NCBI RefSeq assembly: GCF_900240975.1
Contig: NZ_LT968776.1
Coordinates: forward strand, 992,001 to 1,056,000
Direction: 5' to 3'
Length of the DNA: 64,000 nt
Source of the DNA: Mycobacterium sp. 4858
Lineage (GTDB): Bacteria; Actinomycetota; Actinomycetes; Mycobacteriales; Mycobacteriaceae
The notes below the pieces were generated by a model, which was not told where the DNA came from, searched no databases, and saw only the letters and a list, made by a program, of their open reading frames with translations. Positions 30,894 to 39,938 of this stretch are shown in pieces (within the stretch, counting starts at the first letter, position 1; every line of letters starts with the position of its first letter). The translations under genes and the position numbers were made by a program.

Positions 30894-32287
30894 GGGGCGG
30901 CCTCGGCGGGCGCCGGCTGCGCCTCGATCTCCGCGCTGATCTGGGCCACCACCGCGTCGACGTCCTCGGCGCTGCGCCCCTCCACGTTGAGCCGCAGCAA
31001 CGGCTCGGTGTTGGAGCTGCGCAGGTTGAACCAGCTGCCGTCGCCCAGGTCGACGGTCAACCCGTCCACGTGGTCGATGGCGTGGATCCGGCTGCCGAAG
31101 GACTTCAGCACGGCTTCGGTGCACAGCGACGCGTCGGCGACCGTGAAGTTGATCTCGCCCGACGATTCGTAGCGCTGGTAGTCCGCGGTCAACTCCGACA
31201 ACGGCCGGTCCTGCTCGCCGAGGGCGGCCAGCACGTGTAGCGCGGCCAGCATCCCGGAGTCCGCACCCCAGAAGTCACGGAAGTAATAGTGCGCCGAATG
31301 TTCGCCGCCGAAGATGGCGCCGGTGTCGGCCATCATCGCCTTGATATAGGAGTGCCCGACGCGGGAGCGCAGCGGCGTGCCGCCGCGTTCGGTGACCAGC
31401 TCGGGTACCGCGCGGGAGGTGATCACGTTGTGGATGATGGTGGCGCCGATCTCCCGGCCCAGCTCGCGCACGGCCACCAGGCTGGTCACCGTCGAGGGCG
31501 ACACGGGCCGGCCGCGTTCGTCGACGACGAAGCAGCGGTCGGCATCCCCGTCGAAGGCCAGGCCGATGTCCGCGCCGGTGTCGCGGACGTAGGCCTGCAG
31601 GTCGACCAGGTTGGCCGGGTCGAGCGGGTTGGCCTCGTGGTTGGGGAACGAGCCGTCGAGCTCGAAGTACAACGGCAGCAAGGTGATCGAGTCGATCGCC
31701 CCGAGCACCGCGGGCGTGGTGAGACCGGCCATGCCGTTGCCGGCGTCGACGGCCACCCGCAGGGGCCGCAGCCCCGACGTGCTCACCAGCGAACGCAGGA
31801 ACGTCCCGTAGTCGTCGAGCACGTCGCGGTCGGTGGCGGTTCCGGGTTGCCCGTCATACGGCTGCACCCCGGCGATCACGTCCTCACTGATGGTGCGCAG
31901 CCCGCTGTCCGCGCCGACCGGCTTGGCGGCCGCCCGGCACAGCTTGATCCCGTTGTAGACCGCCGGGTTGTGGCTCGCGGTGAACATGGCGCCGGGGCAG
32001 TCCAGCGACCCGGAGGCGAAGTAGAGCTGGTCGGTGGAGGACAGACCGATCCGCACCACGTCCAGGCCCTGGCTCATCACCCCGGAGGCGAAGGCAGCGG
32101 CCAGCGCGGGCGAACTGTCGCGCATGTCATGGCCGATCACCACCTGCCGCGCGCCCTCGCCGCGCATCAGCCTGGCGAAGGCCGCCCCCAGGGCGGTGAC
32201 CAGCGGCTCGTCGAGCTCGTCGCCGACCAGCCCTCGCACGTCGTATGCCTTGACGACGCGGTGGACGGTCGCGGCGAGCCGAGACAT
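30890..32287 (-). CDS. pmmA: phosphomannomutase/phosphoglucomutase (Rv3257c-like)
   Basis: 465-aa alpha-D-phosphohexomutase converting mannose-6-P to mannose-1-P. The phosphoserine loop is FTASHNPAVYNG, the metal loop is FDGDADRC, the sugar loop is GGEHSAHYYF and the phosphate-binding loop is RSSNTEPLLRL. The ATG at 32287 (MSRLAATVHRVVKAYDVRG) gives exactly the M. tuberculosis length. Called manB in older literature; the GDP-mannose pyrophosphorylase that uses the product is at 44470-45549. Confidence 0.94.
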   Translation of the reverse strand: MSRLAATVHRVVKAYDVRGLVGDELDEPLVTALGAAFARLMRGEGARQVVIGHDMRDSSPALAAAFASGVMSQGLDVVRIGLSSTDQLYFASGSLDCPGAMFTASHNPAVYNGIKLCRAAAKPVGADSGLRTISEDVIAGVQPYDGQPGTATDRDVLDDYGTFLRSLVSTSGLRPLRVAVDAGNGMAGLTTPAVLGAIDSITLLPLYFELDGSFPNHEANPLDPANLVDLQAYVRDTGADIGLAFDGDADRCFVVDERGRPVSPSTVTSLVAVRELGREIGATIIHNVITSRAVPELVTERGGTPLRSRVGHSYIKAMMADTGAIFGGEHSAHYYFRDFWGADSGMLAALHVLAALGEQDRPLSELTADYQRYESSGEINFTVADASLCTEAVLKSFGSRIHAIDHVDGLTVDLGDGSWFNLRSSNTEPLLRLNVEGRSAEDVDAVVAQISAEIEAQPAPAEAAP

Positions 32288-32409
32288 GCGGGGGCCTCCT
32301 GACGCCTTGAACGGGTTCGCGTTCCTTCGCCTCTTGGCCGTCAGCCTATCGGCCCGCGACAAACACGGACCGCAGCGGTGCGCGCGGATCGCGGTCGACG
32401 CCGGAACGG

Positions 32410-32859
32410 CTAGTCACTGGGGTCGGGCAACACCCGCAGATGCCCGCGGCGCCGGCCGGACCGATGCTCGGGCGGCGCGAGCACACTGCTGCTGGGCGCG
32501 GTGGCCTGCGACCCGGCGTGGGGGATGTGCGGGTCGGCGAAGCCGTTGATCGGCGCGCCGCCGTAGGGCACCGCGCGCGCCGCGGGGCCGCCCTCGCGCA
32601 CCGCATCGGCGAGGGCGACCAGGTCGTCCTCGTCGGGATGCGTGGGCTCAGAAAAGAGGGGGCCGGCGTGGCGCACCAGATCCCACCCGCGGGGCGCGGT
32701 GATCCGGCCGGCATGGCCGACGCACAGGTCCCACGAATGGGGCTCCCGCGCGGTCGCGAGTGGTCCCACCACCGCCGTCGAGTCCGAGTAGACGAACGTC
32801 AAGGTCGCCACGGCGTAGTGCGGACACCCGGGCCGGCAACAGCGACGGGGAACGTTCAC
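32410..32859 (-). CDS. DUF3499 family zinc-ribbon-like protein (Rv3258c-like)
   Basis: 149-aa protein. The N-terminal half has paired cysteines/histidines (CCRPGCPHYAV and LCVGHAGR) and the conserved VYSDSTAVVGPL and PRGWDLVRH segments. The C-terminal third is proline/serine-rich and basic. Function unknown; the actinobacterial family is linked to whiB2 and Rv3259 loci. GTG start at 32859. It lies head-to-head with the next gene. Confidence 0.8.
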   Translation of the reverse strand: MNVPRRCCRPGCPHYAVATLTFVYSDSTAVVGPLATAREPHSWDLCVGHAGRITAPRGWDLVRHAGPLFSEPTHPDEDDLVALADAVREGGPAARAVPYGGAPINGFADPHIPHAGSQATAPSSSVLAPPEHRSGRRRGHLRVLPDPSD

Positions 32860-32947
32860 GCCGAAAGGCTATCGTGCGCAAACGTCCTTGAAGCGCCGGA
32901 CACGCGCAACCGGCCGACCCCCGATGTTCAACCGTTACCATCGGCGC

Positions 32948-33442
32948 GTGGGCGATTCGCGCAGCTCCCCGCGGAGGGATCGGTCCCCGGGCCGATTCGC
33001 TTCCCGGCGGGGCCGCGATGTACGCGGTCCGCTGCTGCCGCCGACGGTGCCCGGGTGGCGCAGCCGGGCCGAGCGGTTCGACATGGCGGTGCTCGAGGCC
33101 TACGAACCCATCGAGCGGCATTGGCAGGCGCGCCTGGCCGAGCTCGACGTGGCGGTCGACGAGATCCCCCGCATCGCGGCCAAGGATCCCGACAGCGTGC
33201 AGTGGCCGCCGGAGGTCGTCGCCGACGGGCCGATCCCCCTGGCGCGACTGATCCCGGCCGGCGTCGACGTCCGCGGCAACGCCACGCGGGCGCGAATTGT
33301 CTTGTTCCGCAAGCCTATTGAGCGACGGGCGAAGGACACCGTCGAACTCGGTGATTTGCTGCACGAGATACTGGTGGCCCAGGTGGCCATCTACCTCGAT
33401 GTCGAGCCGTCGGTCATCGACCCGACGATCGACGACGAATGA
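32948..33442 (+). CDS. metallopeptidase-like family protein lacking the zinc motif (Rv3259-like)
   Basis: 164-aa protein of the 'minimal zincin' family (PF06262). In active members the C-terminal helix carries HExxH; here the segment is LLHEILVAQVAIYLDVEP, with the first His-Glu kept but the third ligand replaced. The protein is probably not a protease and may be a binding or scaffold protein. A basic N-terminal tail (RSSPRRDRSPGRFASRRGRD) precedes the fold. GTG at 32948 is chosen; an ATG at 32888 would add 20 residues. Convergent with whiB2. Confidence 0.78.
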   Translation: MGDSRSSPRRDRSPGRFASRRGRDVRGPLLPPTVPGWRSRAERFDMAVLEAYEPIERHWQARLAELDVAVDEIPRIAAKDPDSVQWPPEVVADGPIPLARLIPAGVDVRGNATRARIVLFRKPIERRAKDTVELGDLLHEILVAQVAIYLDVEPSVIDPTIDDE

Positions 33443-33466
33443 CGCCGAAAGACGTTGTGCGCGGCG

Positions 33467-33832
33467 TCAGATGATGCCGCGCTTGAGGCGACGGCGCTCC
33501 CGCTCGGAGAGGCCGCCCCAAATGCCGAAGCGCTCGTCGTGCTCCAGGGCGTACTCCAGGCACTCGTGGCGTACCTCGCACCCCAGGCAGATCTTCTTGG
33601 CCTCGCGGGTGGAGCCGCCCTTCTCCGGGAAGAAGGCCTCGGGGTCGGTCTGGGCGCACAGCGCCCGGTCCTGCCACTGGTCCGCGACGGGGGCCGGCAT
33701 CGGCTCGGGCTCGAATGCGACTGGCGCATCGGGAACCACGGTCAGGTGCGGCCGGGCCGGCCGAACCGGCGCCGAGACGATGGGGGTGTGCGGCGTGCTC
33801 GCCATGACTCCTCGAAGATGTTCGTAAGACAT
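33467..33832 (-). CDS. whiB2: WhiB2 iron-sulfur transcription factor (WhmD)
   Basis: 121-aa WhiB protein essential for septation in mycobacteria. The [4Fe-4S] ligands are in ALCAQTD, CLGC and HECLEY; the turn GIWGG and basic ERERRRLKRG tail are the family DNA-contact features. It acts with sigma-A region 4 by family knowledge. The ATG at 33832 (MSYEHLRG) has GAGGAGG 13 bases upstream and resembles the M. smegmatis WhmD start; later starts at 33805 or within VVPDAPVAF would shorten it toward the M. tuberculosis annotation. Confidence 0.93.
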   Translation of the reverse strand: MSYEHLRGVMASTPHTPIVSAPVRPARPHLTVVPDAPVAFEPEPMPAPVADQWQDRALCAQTDPEAFFPEKGGSTREAKKICLGCEVRHECLEYALEHDERFGIWGGLSERERRRLKRGII

Positions 33833-34157
33833 ACGGTCGTCCGCCTCCTCAATTTGATTGGGGGAGTGAGTGGTTCCCACTTTTCTGATGTGTACAGACA
33901 ATTCGAACAAGTGATCGAATCTCGGTCTGCGACACCGGAACCGGCCGGCCAACCGGGAAATGACACTGTTGTGATTAGACACGGGTTGATCTGCCGGGTC
34001 AAGCATTACGGCGCATTTCCATACCATCTCGTGACCGAATTACGGCGTTTCCGTTGTTTTGCTCATTCGGCGTGTCGATCACACCGCCCGCAACTATGCT
34101 TAAAGGCCGCGTAACGGGCCGGCCACCACACAGTCGTCGGGCAGTACTGTCGTCCAC
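33833..34157. other. 325-bp non-coding region between whiB2 and fbiA
   Basis: Divergent promoter region, lower in GC than its surroundings. The first 20 bases hold the whiB2 ribosome site. A dyad ATTCGA (33901-33906) / TCGAAT (33915-33920) lies about 70-90 bp upstream of whiB2 and is a possible operator. The fbiA minus-10 is at the right end. No open frame with coding character was recognised. Confidence 0.5.
34145..34157 (+). promoter_or_regulatory. minus-10 of a probable leaderless fbiA transcript
   Basis: TACTGT at 34145-34150 (TANNNT class) followed by seven bases and the fbiA GTG at 34158. There is no Shine-Dalgarno sequence in this gap. Confidence 0.45.
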
Positions 34158-35159
34158 GTGAAGGTCACCGTTCTGGTCGGTGGGGTTGGCGGCGCCCGCT
34201 TCCTGCTGGGGATTCAACAGTTACTCGGGCTGGGTCAGTTCGCAACGCAACAGCACCCAGACGCGGGAGCCGGCAACCACGAACTTAGCGCAATCGTCAA
34301 CATCGGCGACGACGCCTGGATTCATGGACTGCGGGTCTGCCCGGACTTGGACACTTGCATGTACACCTTAGGTGGAGGTGTAGACCCCGAGCGCGGGTGG
34401 GGTCACCGCGACGAAACCTGGCACGCCAAAGAGGAATTGGCGCGCTACGGCGTGCAGCCGGACTGGTTCGGACTCGGCGACCGCGACATCGCCACCCACC
34501 TGGTGCGCACCCAGATGCTGGGCGCCGGCTACCCGCTGTCGCAGATCACCACGGCGCTGTGCGATCGCTGGCAACCCGGTGCCCGGTTGCTGCCGGCCAG
34601 TGACGACCGCTGCGAGACGCACGTGGTGATCACCGATCCGGACGACGGCACCCGGCGCGCGATCCACTTCCAGGAGTGGTGGGTGCGCTATCGCGCCGAC
34701 GTGCCGACACACAGCTTCGCCTCCATCGGAGCCGAAAAGGCCACCGCCACAAGTGAAGCTGTCGCCGCCATCGCCGACGCCGACGTCATCCTGCTGGCGC
34801 CGTCCAACCCCGTGGTGAGCGTCGGCGCCATCCTGGCCGTGCCCGGCATTCGCGCGGCGTTGCGCTCGACGACCGCCCCGGTCGTCGGGTACTCGCCGAT
34901 CATCGGTGGAAAACCCTTGCGCGGCATGGCCGATGCGTGCCTGTCGGTGGTCGGGGTGGACTCCACCGCGGAGGCGGTCGGCCGGCATTACGGGGCGCGC
35001 GGTGGCACCGGCATCCTGGATTGCTGGCTGGTGCACGAGGGCGACCACGCGGACATCGATGGCGTCGCGGTGCGCGCCGTGCCGCTGCTGATGACCGACC
35101 CGAAAGCGACGGCCGAGATGGTCCGCGCCGGGCTCGACCTCGCGGGCGTGAACCTGTGA
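34158..35159 (+). CDS. fbiA: 2-phospho-L-lactate (phosphoenolpyruvyl) transferase FbiA, F420 biosynthesis
   Basis: 333-aa CofD-family enzyme that joins the phosphoenolpyruvate/phospholactate unit to the deazaflavin Fo, making (dehydro-)F420-0. Motifs: [19 protein letters not shown] at the N-terminus, [21 protein letters not shown], and the [21 protein letters not shown] substrate loop. Coenzyme F420 serves hydride-transfer enzymes, including those that activate nitroimidazole drugs. The fbiB start overlaps its stop by 4 bp. GTG start, probably leaderless. Confidence 0.96.
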   Translation: MKVTVLVGGVGGARFLLGIQQLLGLGQFATQQHPDAGAGNHELSAIVNIGDDAWIHGLRVCPDLDTCMYTLGGGVDPERGWGHRDETWHAKEELARYGVQPDWFGLGDRDIATHLVRTQMLGAGYPLSQITTALCDRWQPGARLLPASDDRCETHVVITDPDDGTRRAIHFQEWWVRYRADVPTHSFASIGAEKATATSEAVAAIADADVILLAPSNPVVSVGAILAVPGIRAALRSTTAPVVGYSPIIGGKPLRGMADACLSVVGVDSTAEAVGRHYGARGGTGILDCWLVHEGDHADIDGVAVRAVPLLMTDPKATAEMVRAGLDLAGVNL

Positions 35160-36496
35160 CCGAACACGGCACCGGCGCGGCGATCGAGATCCTGCCCGTC
35201 GCCGGGCTTCCCGAGTTCCGCCCCGGCGACGACCTGAGCGCGACGCTGGCCGCGGCCGCCCCCTGGCTGCGCGACGGCGACGTCGTGGTGGTGACCAGCA
35301 AGGTGGTGTCCAAGTGTGAGGGCCGGCTGGTGCCCGCGCCGCAGGACGCCGAGGAGCGCGACCAACTCCGGCGCAAGCTGGTCGAGCAGGAGGCGGTGCG
35401 GGTGCTGGCGCGCAAGGGCCGCACCCTGATCACCGAGAACCGCATCGGCCTGATCCAGGCCGCCGCGGGCGTGGACGGATCCAACGTGGGCCGCGACGAA
35501 CTCGCGCTGCTGCCGGTCGACCCCGACGGCAGCGCCGCGGCGCTGCGCGCCGGCCTGGCCGAACGACTGGGGGTCGACGTCGCGGTGGTCATCACCGACA
35601 CGATGGGCCGCGCCTGGCGCAACGGCCAGATCGACGCGGCGGTGGGGTCGGCCGGTATGGCTGTGCTGCACGGCTATTCGGGGAGCGTCGACCGCCACGG
35701 CAACGAACTGGTGGTCACCGAGATCGCGGTCGCCGACGAGGTCGCCGCGGCGGCCGATCTGGTGAAGGGCAAATTGACCGCCATGCCGGTGGCGGTGGTG
35801 CGCGGCCTTGCCGTGTCCGACGACGGCTCGACCGCGCGGCGACTGCTGCGGCCCGGCGAGGAAGACCTGTTCTGGCTCGGCACCGCCGAGGCCCTCGACG
35901 CGGGCCGCCGGCAGGCGCAGCTGTTGCGCCGATCGGTGCGCCGGTTCAGCGCCGAGCCGGTGGCGCCCGAGCTGATCGAAGCCGCCGTCGCCGAGGCCCT
36001 CACCGCCCCCGCCCCGCACCACACCCGGCCGGTCCGGTTCGTCTGGCTGCGCACGGACGGTGTGCGGCCGCGGCTGCTGGACCGCATGAAAGACAAGTGG
36101 CGCGCCGACCTCGCCGGCGACGGCAGGCCCGCCGACTCGGTGGAACGCCGGGTGGCGCGCGGCCAGATCCTCTACGACGCACCCGAGGTCGTCATCCCGA
36201 TGCTCGTTCCCGAAGGCGCGCACGCGTATCCCGACGCCGCCCGCACCGACGCCGAGCACACCATGTTCACCGTGGCGGTCGGGGCGGCCGTGCAGGCCCT
36301 GTTGGTGGCGCTGGCCGTGCGCGGGGTGGGCAGCTGCTGGATCGGCTCGACGATCTTCGCCGCCGACCTGGGGCGCGCGGGGCTGGAGTTGCCCGCCGAC
36401 TGGGAGCCGCTGGGCGCAGTCGCGATCGGCTACCCCGAAGAACCCGCCGGGCCGCGCGACCCGGCGGACGCCGGGGATTTGTTGATCCGCAAGTGA
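35156..36496 (+). CDS. fbiB: F420 gamma-glutamyl ligase / dehydro-F420-0 reductase FbiB
   Basis: 446-aa two-domain enzyme. The N-terminal CofE domain (about 1-245) adds glutamates to F420-0 ([37 protein letters not shown]). The C-terminal nitroreductase-like domain (about 250-446; [24 protein letters not shown]) binds FMN and reduces dehydro-F420-0 and is needed for long tails. The GTG at 35156 is coupled to fbiA by GTGA. Confidence 0.96.
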   Translation: MTEHGTGAAIEILPVAGLPEFRPGDDLSATLAAAAPWLRDGDVVVVTSKVVSKCEGRLVPAPQDAEERDQLRRKLVEQEAVRVLARKGRTLITENRIGLIQAAAGVDGSNVGRDELALLPVDPDGSAAALRAGLAERLGVDVAVVITDTMGRAWRNGQIDAAVGSAGMAVLHGYSGSVDRHGNELVVTEIAVADEVAAAADLVKGKLTAMPVAVVRGLAVSDDGSTARRLLRPGEEDLFWLGTAEALDAGRRQAQLLRRSVRRFSAEPVAPELIEAAVAEALTAPAPHHTRPVRFVWLRTDGVRPRLLDRMKDKWRADLAGDGRPADSVERRVARGQILYDAPEVVIPMLVPEGAHAYPDAARTDAEHTMFTVAVGAAVQALLVALAVRGVGSCWIGSTIFAADLGRAGLELPADWEPLGAVAIGYPEEPAGPRDPADAGDLLIRK

Positions 36497-36506
36497 TACT
36501 TGCCGA

Positions 36507-38096
36507 ATGAAGATGTTCGCGGGCAAGGCGGCGGCCTCCGCCGAGAAGGCCCGCGGCGGCTACTACACGCCGGCGGCGGTGGCCCGGTTCCTCGCCCGCT
36601 GGGTGCGCGAAGCCGGACCGCGCGTGCTGGAACCCTCCTGCGGCGACGGCGCCATCCTGCGCGAGCTGGCCGCCCTCGGCGGGCGGATCCACGGCGTCGA
36701 GCTCGTCGCCGAAGAGGCGGCCACGGCACGGCAATTCGCTCCCGTCGACACCGCGAACCTGTTCACCTGGCTCGCCACCACCGAGCCCGGCGGCTGGGAC
36801 GGGGTCGCGGGCAATCCGCCCTACATCCGATTCGGCAACTGGGCGGCCGAGCAGCGCGCCCCCGCGCTGGAGCTGATGCGGCGCGCGGGCCTGCGGCCCA
36901 CCCGGCTGACCAACGCCTGGGTTCCCTTCGTGGTGGCGAGCTCGATGCTGGTGCGCGACGGCGGCCGGGTGGGACTGGTGCTGCCCGCCGAGCTGCTTCA
37001 GGTCACCTACGCCGCGCAGCTGCGCGAGTTCCTGCTGAGCCGATTCAGCGACATCACGCTGGTGACGTTCCGGCGGTTGGTGTTCGACCGCATCCTGCAG
37101 GAGGTCGTGTTGTTCTGCGCGATCGCCGGTCGCGGGCCCGCCCGGGTCCGCACGGTCGACCTGGCCGACGCCGATGCGCTCGCGGATGCCGACCTCGGTG
37201 TCGAATCGGCGCCCGCGCTGCTGCACGAGAACGAGAAGTGGACCACCTACTTCCTGGACCCGGCCGCGATCCGGCTGCTGCGCACGCTCAAGGCGTCGGC
37301 GGCCATGACCCGGCTGGGGTCGGTCGCCGAGGTCGACGTGGGCATCGTGACGGGACGCAACAGCTTCTTCACGTTCACCGACGCGCAGGCCCGCGCACTC
37401 GGGCTGCTGCCCCACTGCGTCCCGCTCGTCTCGCGCAGCGCACAGTTGTCCGGCCTGTTCTACGACACCGATTGCCGGGCGGGCGATGTCGCCGCCGGGC
37501 ACCGCGGCTGGCTGCTCAACGCGCCGTGCGAGCCGGCCGACGCCGCCCTGGCCGCGCACATCGACGCCGGTGCGGCCGCCGGGGTGGACCGCGGTTACAA
37601 GTGCTCGATCCGCAAGCCGTGGTGGACCACGCCCTCGCTGTGGATGCCCGACCTGTTCCTGCTGCGCCAGATCCACCTGACGCCGCGGCTGACCGTCAAC
37701 GCCGCCGCGGCGACCAGCACCGACACGGTGCACCGGGTCCGGCTCGCCGCCGGGGTGGACGCCCAGACTGACCCGGCCGCGCTGGCCGCGGTGTTCCACA
37801 ACAGCGTGACGTTCGCCTTCGCCGAAATCCTCGGCCGCAGTTACGGCGGGGGCATCTTTGAGCTGGAGCCCCGGGAAGCCGAGCAGCTGCCCATCCCCCC
37901 GCCGGCGCTCGCCGGCCCCGGGCTGCCCGGTGACGTCGATCTGCTGTTGAAGGCCAACGAGATCGACAAGGCGCTCGACCTCGTCGACCGCCACGTCCTG
38001 ATCGACGGGCTGGGGCTCGCGCCGGGAGCGGTGACGCGGTGCCGCGCGGCCTGGGTCTCGCTGCGGGATCGCCGGACGCGGCGGGGTTCTCGGTGA
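36507..38096 (+). CDS. mamA: N6-adenine DNA methyltransferase MamA-like (Rv3263)
   Basis: 529-aa class I S-adenosylmethionine-dependent DNA methyltransferase without a partner nuclease. The SAM pocket is seen in VLEPSCGDGAILREL (about 40-54) and the catalytic motif IV is NPPYIRFG (about 108-115). The N-terminal YYTPAAVARFLARW motif is typical of type IIG/orphan adenine methylases. The M. tuberculosis orthologue MamA methylates CTCCAG/CTGGAG and affects promoter activity; the same specificity is inferred here. The stop overlaps the next gene's GTG. Confidence 0.92.
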   Translation: MKMFAGKAAASAEKARGGYYTPAAVARFLARWVREAGPRVLEPSCGDGAILRELAALGGRIHGVELVAEEAATARQFAPVDTANLFTWLATTEPGGWDGVAGNPPYIRFGNWAAEQRAPALELMRRAGLRPTRLTNAWVPFVVASSMLVRDGGRVGLVLPAELLQVTYAAQLREFLLSRFSDITLVTFRRLVFDRILQEVVLFCAIAGRGPARVRTVDLADADALADADLGVESAPALLHENEKWTTYFLDPAAIRLLRTLKASAAMTRLGSVAEVDVGIVTGRNSFFTFTDAQARALGLLPHCVPLVSRSAQLSGLFYDTDCRAGDVAAGHRGWLLNAPCEPADAALAAHIDAGAAAGVDRGYKCSIRKPWWTTPSLWMPDLFLLRQIHLTPRLTVNAAAATSTDTVHRVRLAAGVDAQTDPAALAAVFHNSVTFAFAEILGRSYGGGIFELEPREAEQLPIPPPALAGPGLPGDVDLLLKANEIDKALDLVDRHVLIDGLGLAPGAVTRCRAAWVSLRDRRTRRGSR

Positions 38097-38635
38097 GCGT
38101 CCGGGACTCGGCGATCTCGCTGCTGTCCGACTGGCAGGCCCCGGATCCGGCGCAGGATGCGTTGCGGCACGCCGTCCTGGCCTTCGTGCTCGCCCGTCCC
38201 GACGCCTGCCGCCGGGCGTGCGTGCCGGGCCATGTCACCGCCTCGGCGCTGGTGGTCGACCACACCGGTTCGCAGGTGCTGCTCACCCTGCACCCCCGCG
38301 TGGGCCGCTGGGTGCAGCTGGGCGGCCACTGCGACGACGACGACGGCGACGTCGTCGCCGCGGCGCTGCGCGAGGCCACCGAGGAGTCCGGCGTCGACGG
38401 GTTGCGCATCGAGCCAGCGCTGGCCGCCATCCACGTCCACCCGGTCACCTGCTCGTTGGGCGTGCCCACCCGCCACCTGGATCTGCAGTTCGTCGCGCAC
38501 GCGCCGGCCGGCGCGCGGATCGCGATCAGCGACGAGTCGGAGGACCTGCGGTGGTGGCCCGCCGACGCGCTGCCCGACGGCGCCGACCACGCGCTGGCGT
38601 ATTTGGTGGGGCGTGCGTCCCGCGGAATCAACTAA
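38093..38635 (+). CDS. Nudix hydrolase
   Basis: 180-aa Nudix-fold protein. The Nudix box runs GHCDDDDGDVVAAALREATEESGV: the REATEESG core is intact, but the first glutamate of the consensus is an aspartate. An N-terminal helical region (about 1-45) precedes the domain. Substrate unknown. GTG at 38093 overlaps the mamA stop (GTGA), so the two are translationally coupled. Its TAA overlaps the TAG of the convergent ribBA gene (38632-38635). Not present at this place in M. tuberculosis as I recall. Confidence 0.85.
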   Translation: MSVRDSAISLLSDWQAPDPAQDALRHAVLAFVLARPDACRRACVPGHVTASALVVDHTGSQVLLTLHPRVGRWVQLGGHCDDDDGDVVAAALREATEESGVDGLRIEPALAAIHVHPVTCSLGVPTRHLDLQFVAHAPAGARIAISDESEDLRWWPADALPDGADHALAYLVGRASRGIN

Positions 38636-39888
38636 CCACCATCGGTCGTGCGCGCTAACTCGGAGCGGGGCGCGACCGGGAGGTCATGCCACATGCGCTC
38701 TCTCTTGGTGCGCAGGTATCGCACGTTGTGCGGGGTTTCTGCGACGGGCAGCGCCACCCGAGCCGTGATGTGCAGCCCGTATCCGTCGATGCCGCCGTAC
38801 TTGGCCGGGTTATTGGTGATGAGGCGCAGTCGAAAAATACCGAGGTCGGTCAGTATCTGTGCGCCGACGCCGTAACTGCGGGAGTCGACCGGAAGACCCA
38901 GGGCGAGGTTGGCGTCCACGGTGTCGAGGCCTTCCTCTTGCAGCGCGTACGCCCGCATCTTGTGCCCGAGGCCAATCCCCCGGCCCTCGTGTCCGCGTAA
39001 GTAGACCAACGCACCGACCCCTTCGGCCGCGATCGCGTGGAGGGACTTCTCGAGTTGCGCGCCGCAGTCACAGCGCAGCGATCCGACGATGTCGCCGGTC
39101 AGGCACTCCGAATGCACCCGCACCAGGGTCCCTTCCGCGGACTGACCGGCGGCAGCGACGTCGCCCATCACCAGGGCGAGGTGCTCCGCGCCGTCGAGAA
39201 CGTTGCGATAGGCCAGCGCGCGGAATTCGCCGAACTCGGTCGGCATCCGTGATGCGCCGATCAACTCGACGAGTCGTTCGGTCCGCCGCCGATGCCGAAT
39301 CAGGTCGGCGATCGTCAGCAGCGGAAGATCATGTTCTGCAGCGAAATTGCGCAGTGACTCGCCGTGACGCATCGACCCGTCGTCGTCGATCAATTCTCCG
39401 ATCACCCCAACGCCGGAGAATCCGGCCATTCTCGTCAAGTCGACGGCGGCTTCGGTGTGCCCCGCGCGCACCAGAACCCCGCCGGCTCGCGCACGCAACG
39501 GGAAGACGTGGCCGGGCCGCCTGAGGTCCGTGTTTACGGTCGACGGGTCAGCCAGGGAGCGCAGGGTCCGGGCGCGGTCGTCGGCTGAGACTCCGGTTCC
39601 GGTCGACGTGTGGTCGACCGTGACCGTGAAAGCAGTGCCGTGCGGGTCGTGGTTGTCGTCGACCATGAGAGGCAAGCGCAACGCGTCGGCACGCTCGGCA
39701 GTCATCGGCGCGCAGATGATGCCGGTGGTGTGCCGGATAAGGAAGGCCATCTGCTCGGCGCCGACCTGCTCCGCCGCACAGACGAGGTCGCCCTCGTTTT
39801 CTCGATCGAGGTCGTCGGCCACCACGACGATCCGCCCCCGCGCGAGGGCGGCGACCGCCCGCTGCACGGATTGAGAGGCCCTGCTCAT
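38632..39888 (-). CDS. ribBA: bifunctional DHBP synthase / GTP cyclohydrolase II (accessory RibBA)
   Basis: 418-aa fusion supplying both riboflavin precursors. RibB domain (about 1-205): DDLDRENEGDLV, HVFPLRARAGGVLVRAGHTEA. RibA domain (about 210-418): zinc cysteines and HSECLTGDIVGSLRCDCGAQL, GHEGRGIGLGHKMRAYALQ, and VDSRSYGVGAQIL with the catalytic Asp and Arg. All key residues are present. Mycobacteria normally have a housekeeping RibBA in a riboflavin operon, so this is probably a second copy, placed 50 bp after an SDR and next to a flavin-dependent monooxygenase that would need FMN. No FMN riboswitch is seen upstream. Confidence 0.9.
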   Translation of the reverse strand: MSRASQSVQRAVAALARGRIVVVADDLDRENEGDLVCAAEQVGAEQMAFLIRHTTGIICAPMTAERADALRLPLMVDDNHDPHGTAFTVTVDHTSTGTGVSADDRARTLRSLADPSTVNTDLRRPGHVFPLRARAGGVLVRAGHTEAAVDLTRMAGFSGVGVIGELIDDDGSMRHGESLRNFAAEHDLPLLTIADLIRHRRRTERLVELIGASRMPTEFGEFRALAYRNVLDGAEHLALVMGDVAAAGQSAEGTLVRVHSECLTGDIVGSLRCDCGAQLEKSLHAIAAEGVGALVYLRGHEGRGIGLGHKMRAYALQEEGLDTVDANLALGLPVDSRSYGVGAQILTDLGIFRLRLITNNPAKYGGIDGYGLHITARVALPVAETPHNVRYLRTKRERMWHDLPVAPRSELARTTDGG

Positions 39889-39938
39889 GGCGTCGCTCCT
39901 TGACTGTTGTGCGCACTCCCGGACTCGCATGTCGGGTG

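Noticed and set aside
33833..34027. N-terminal extension of WhiB2 to position 34027
   Set aside because: The extra residues precede a strong GAGGAGG site and are unlike any WhiB protein; they are leader sequence.
33999..34217. Small minus-strand open frame (72 codons) between whiB2 and fbiA
   Set aside because: No ribosome site, no recognisable similarity, and it overlaps the start of fbiA.
39889..39938. FMN riboswitch before ribBA
   Set aside because: Only 50 bp separate the SDR stop from ribBA and none of the conserved RFN-element stems can be formed.
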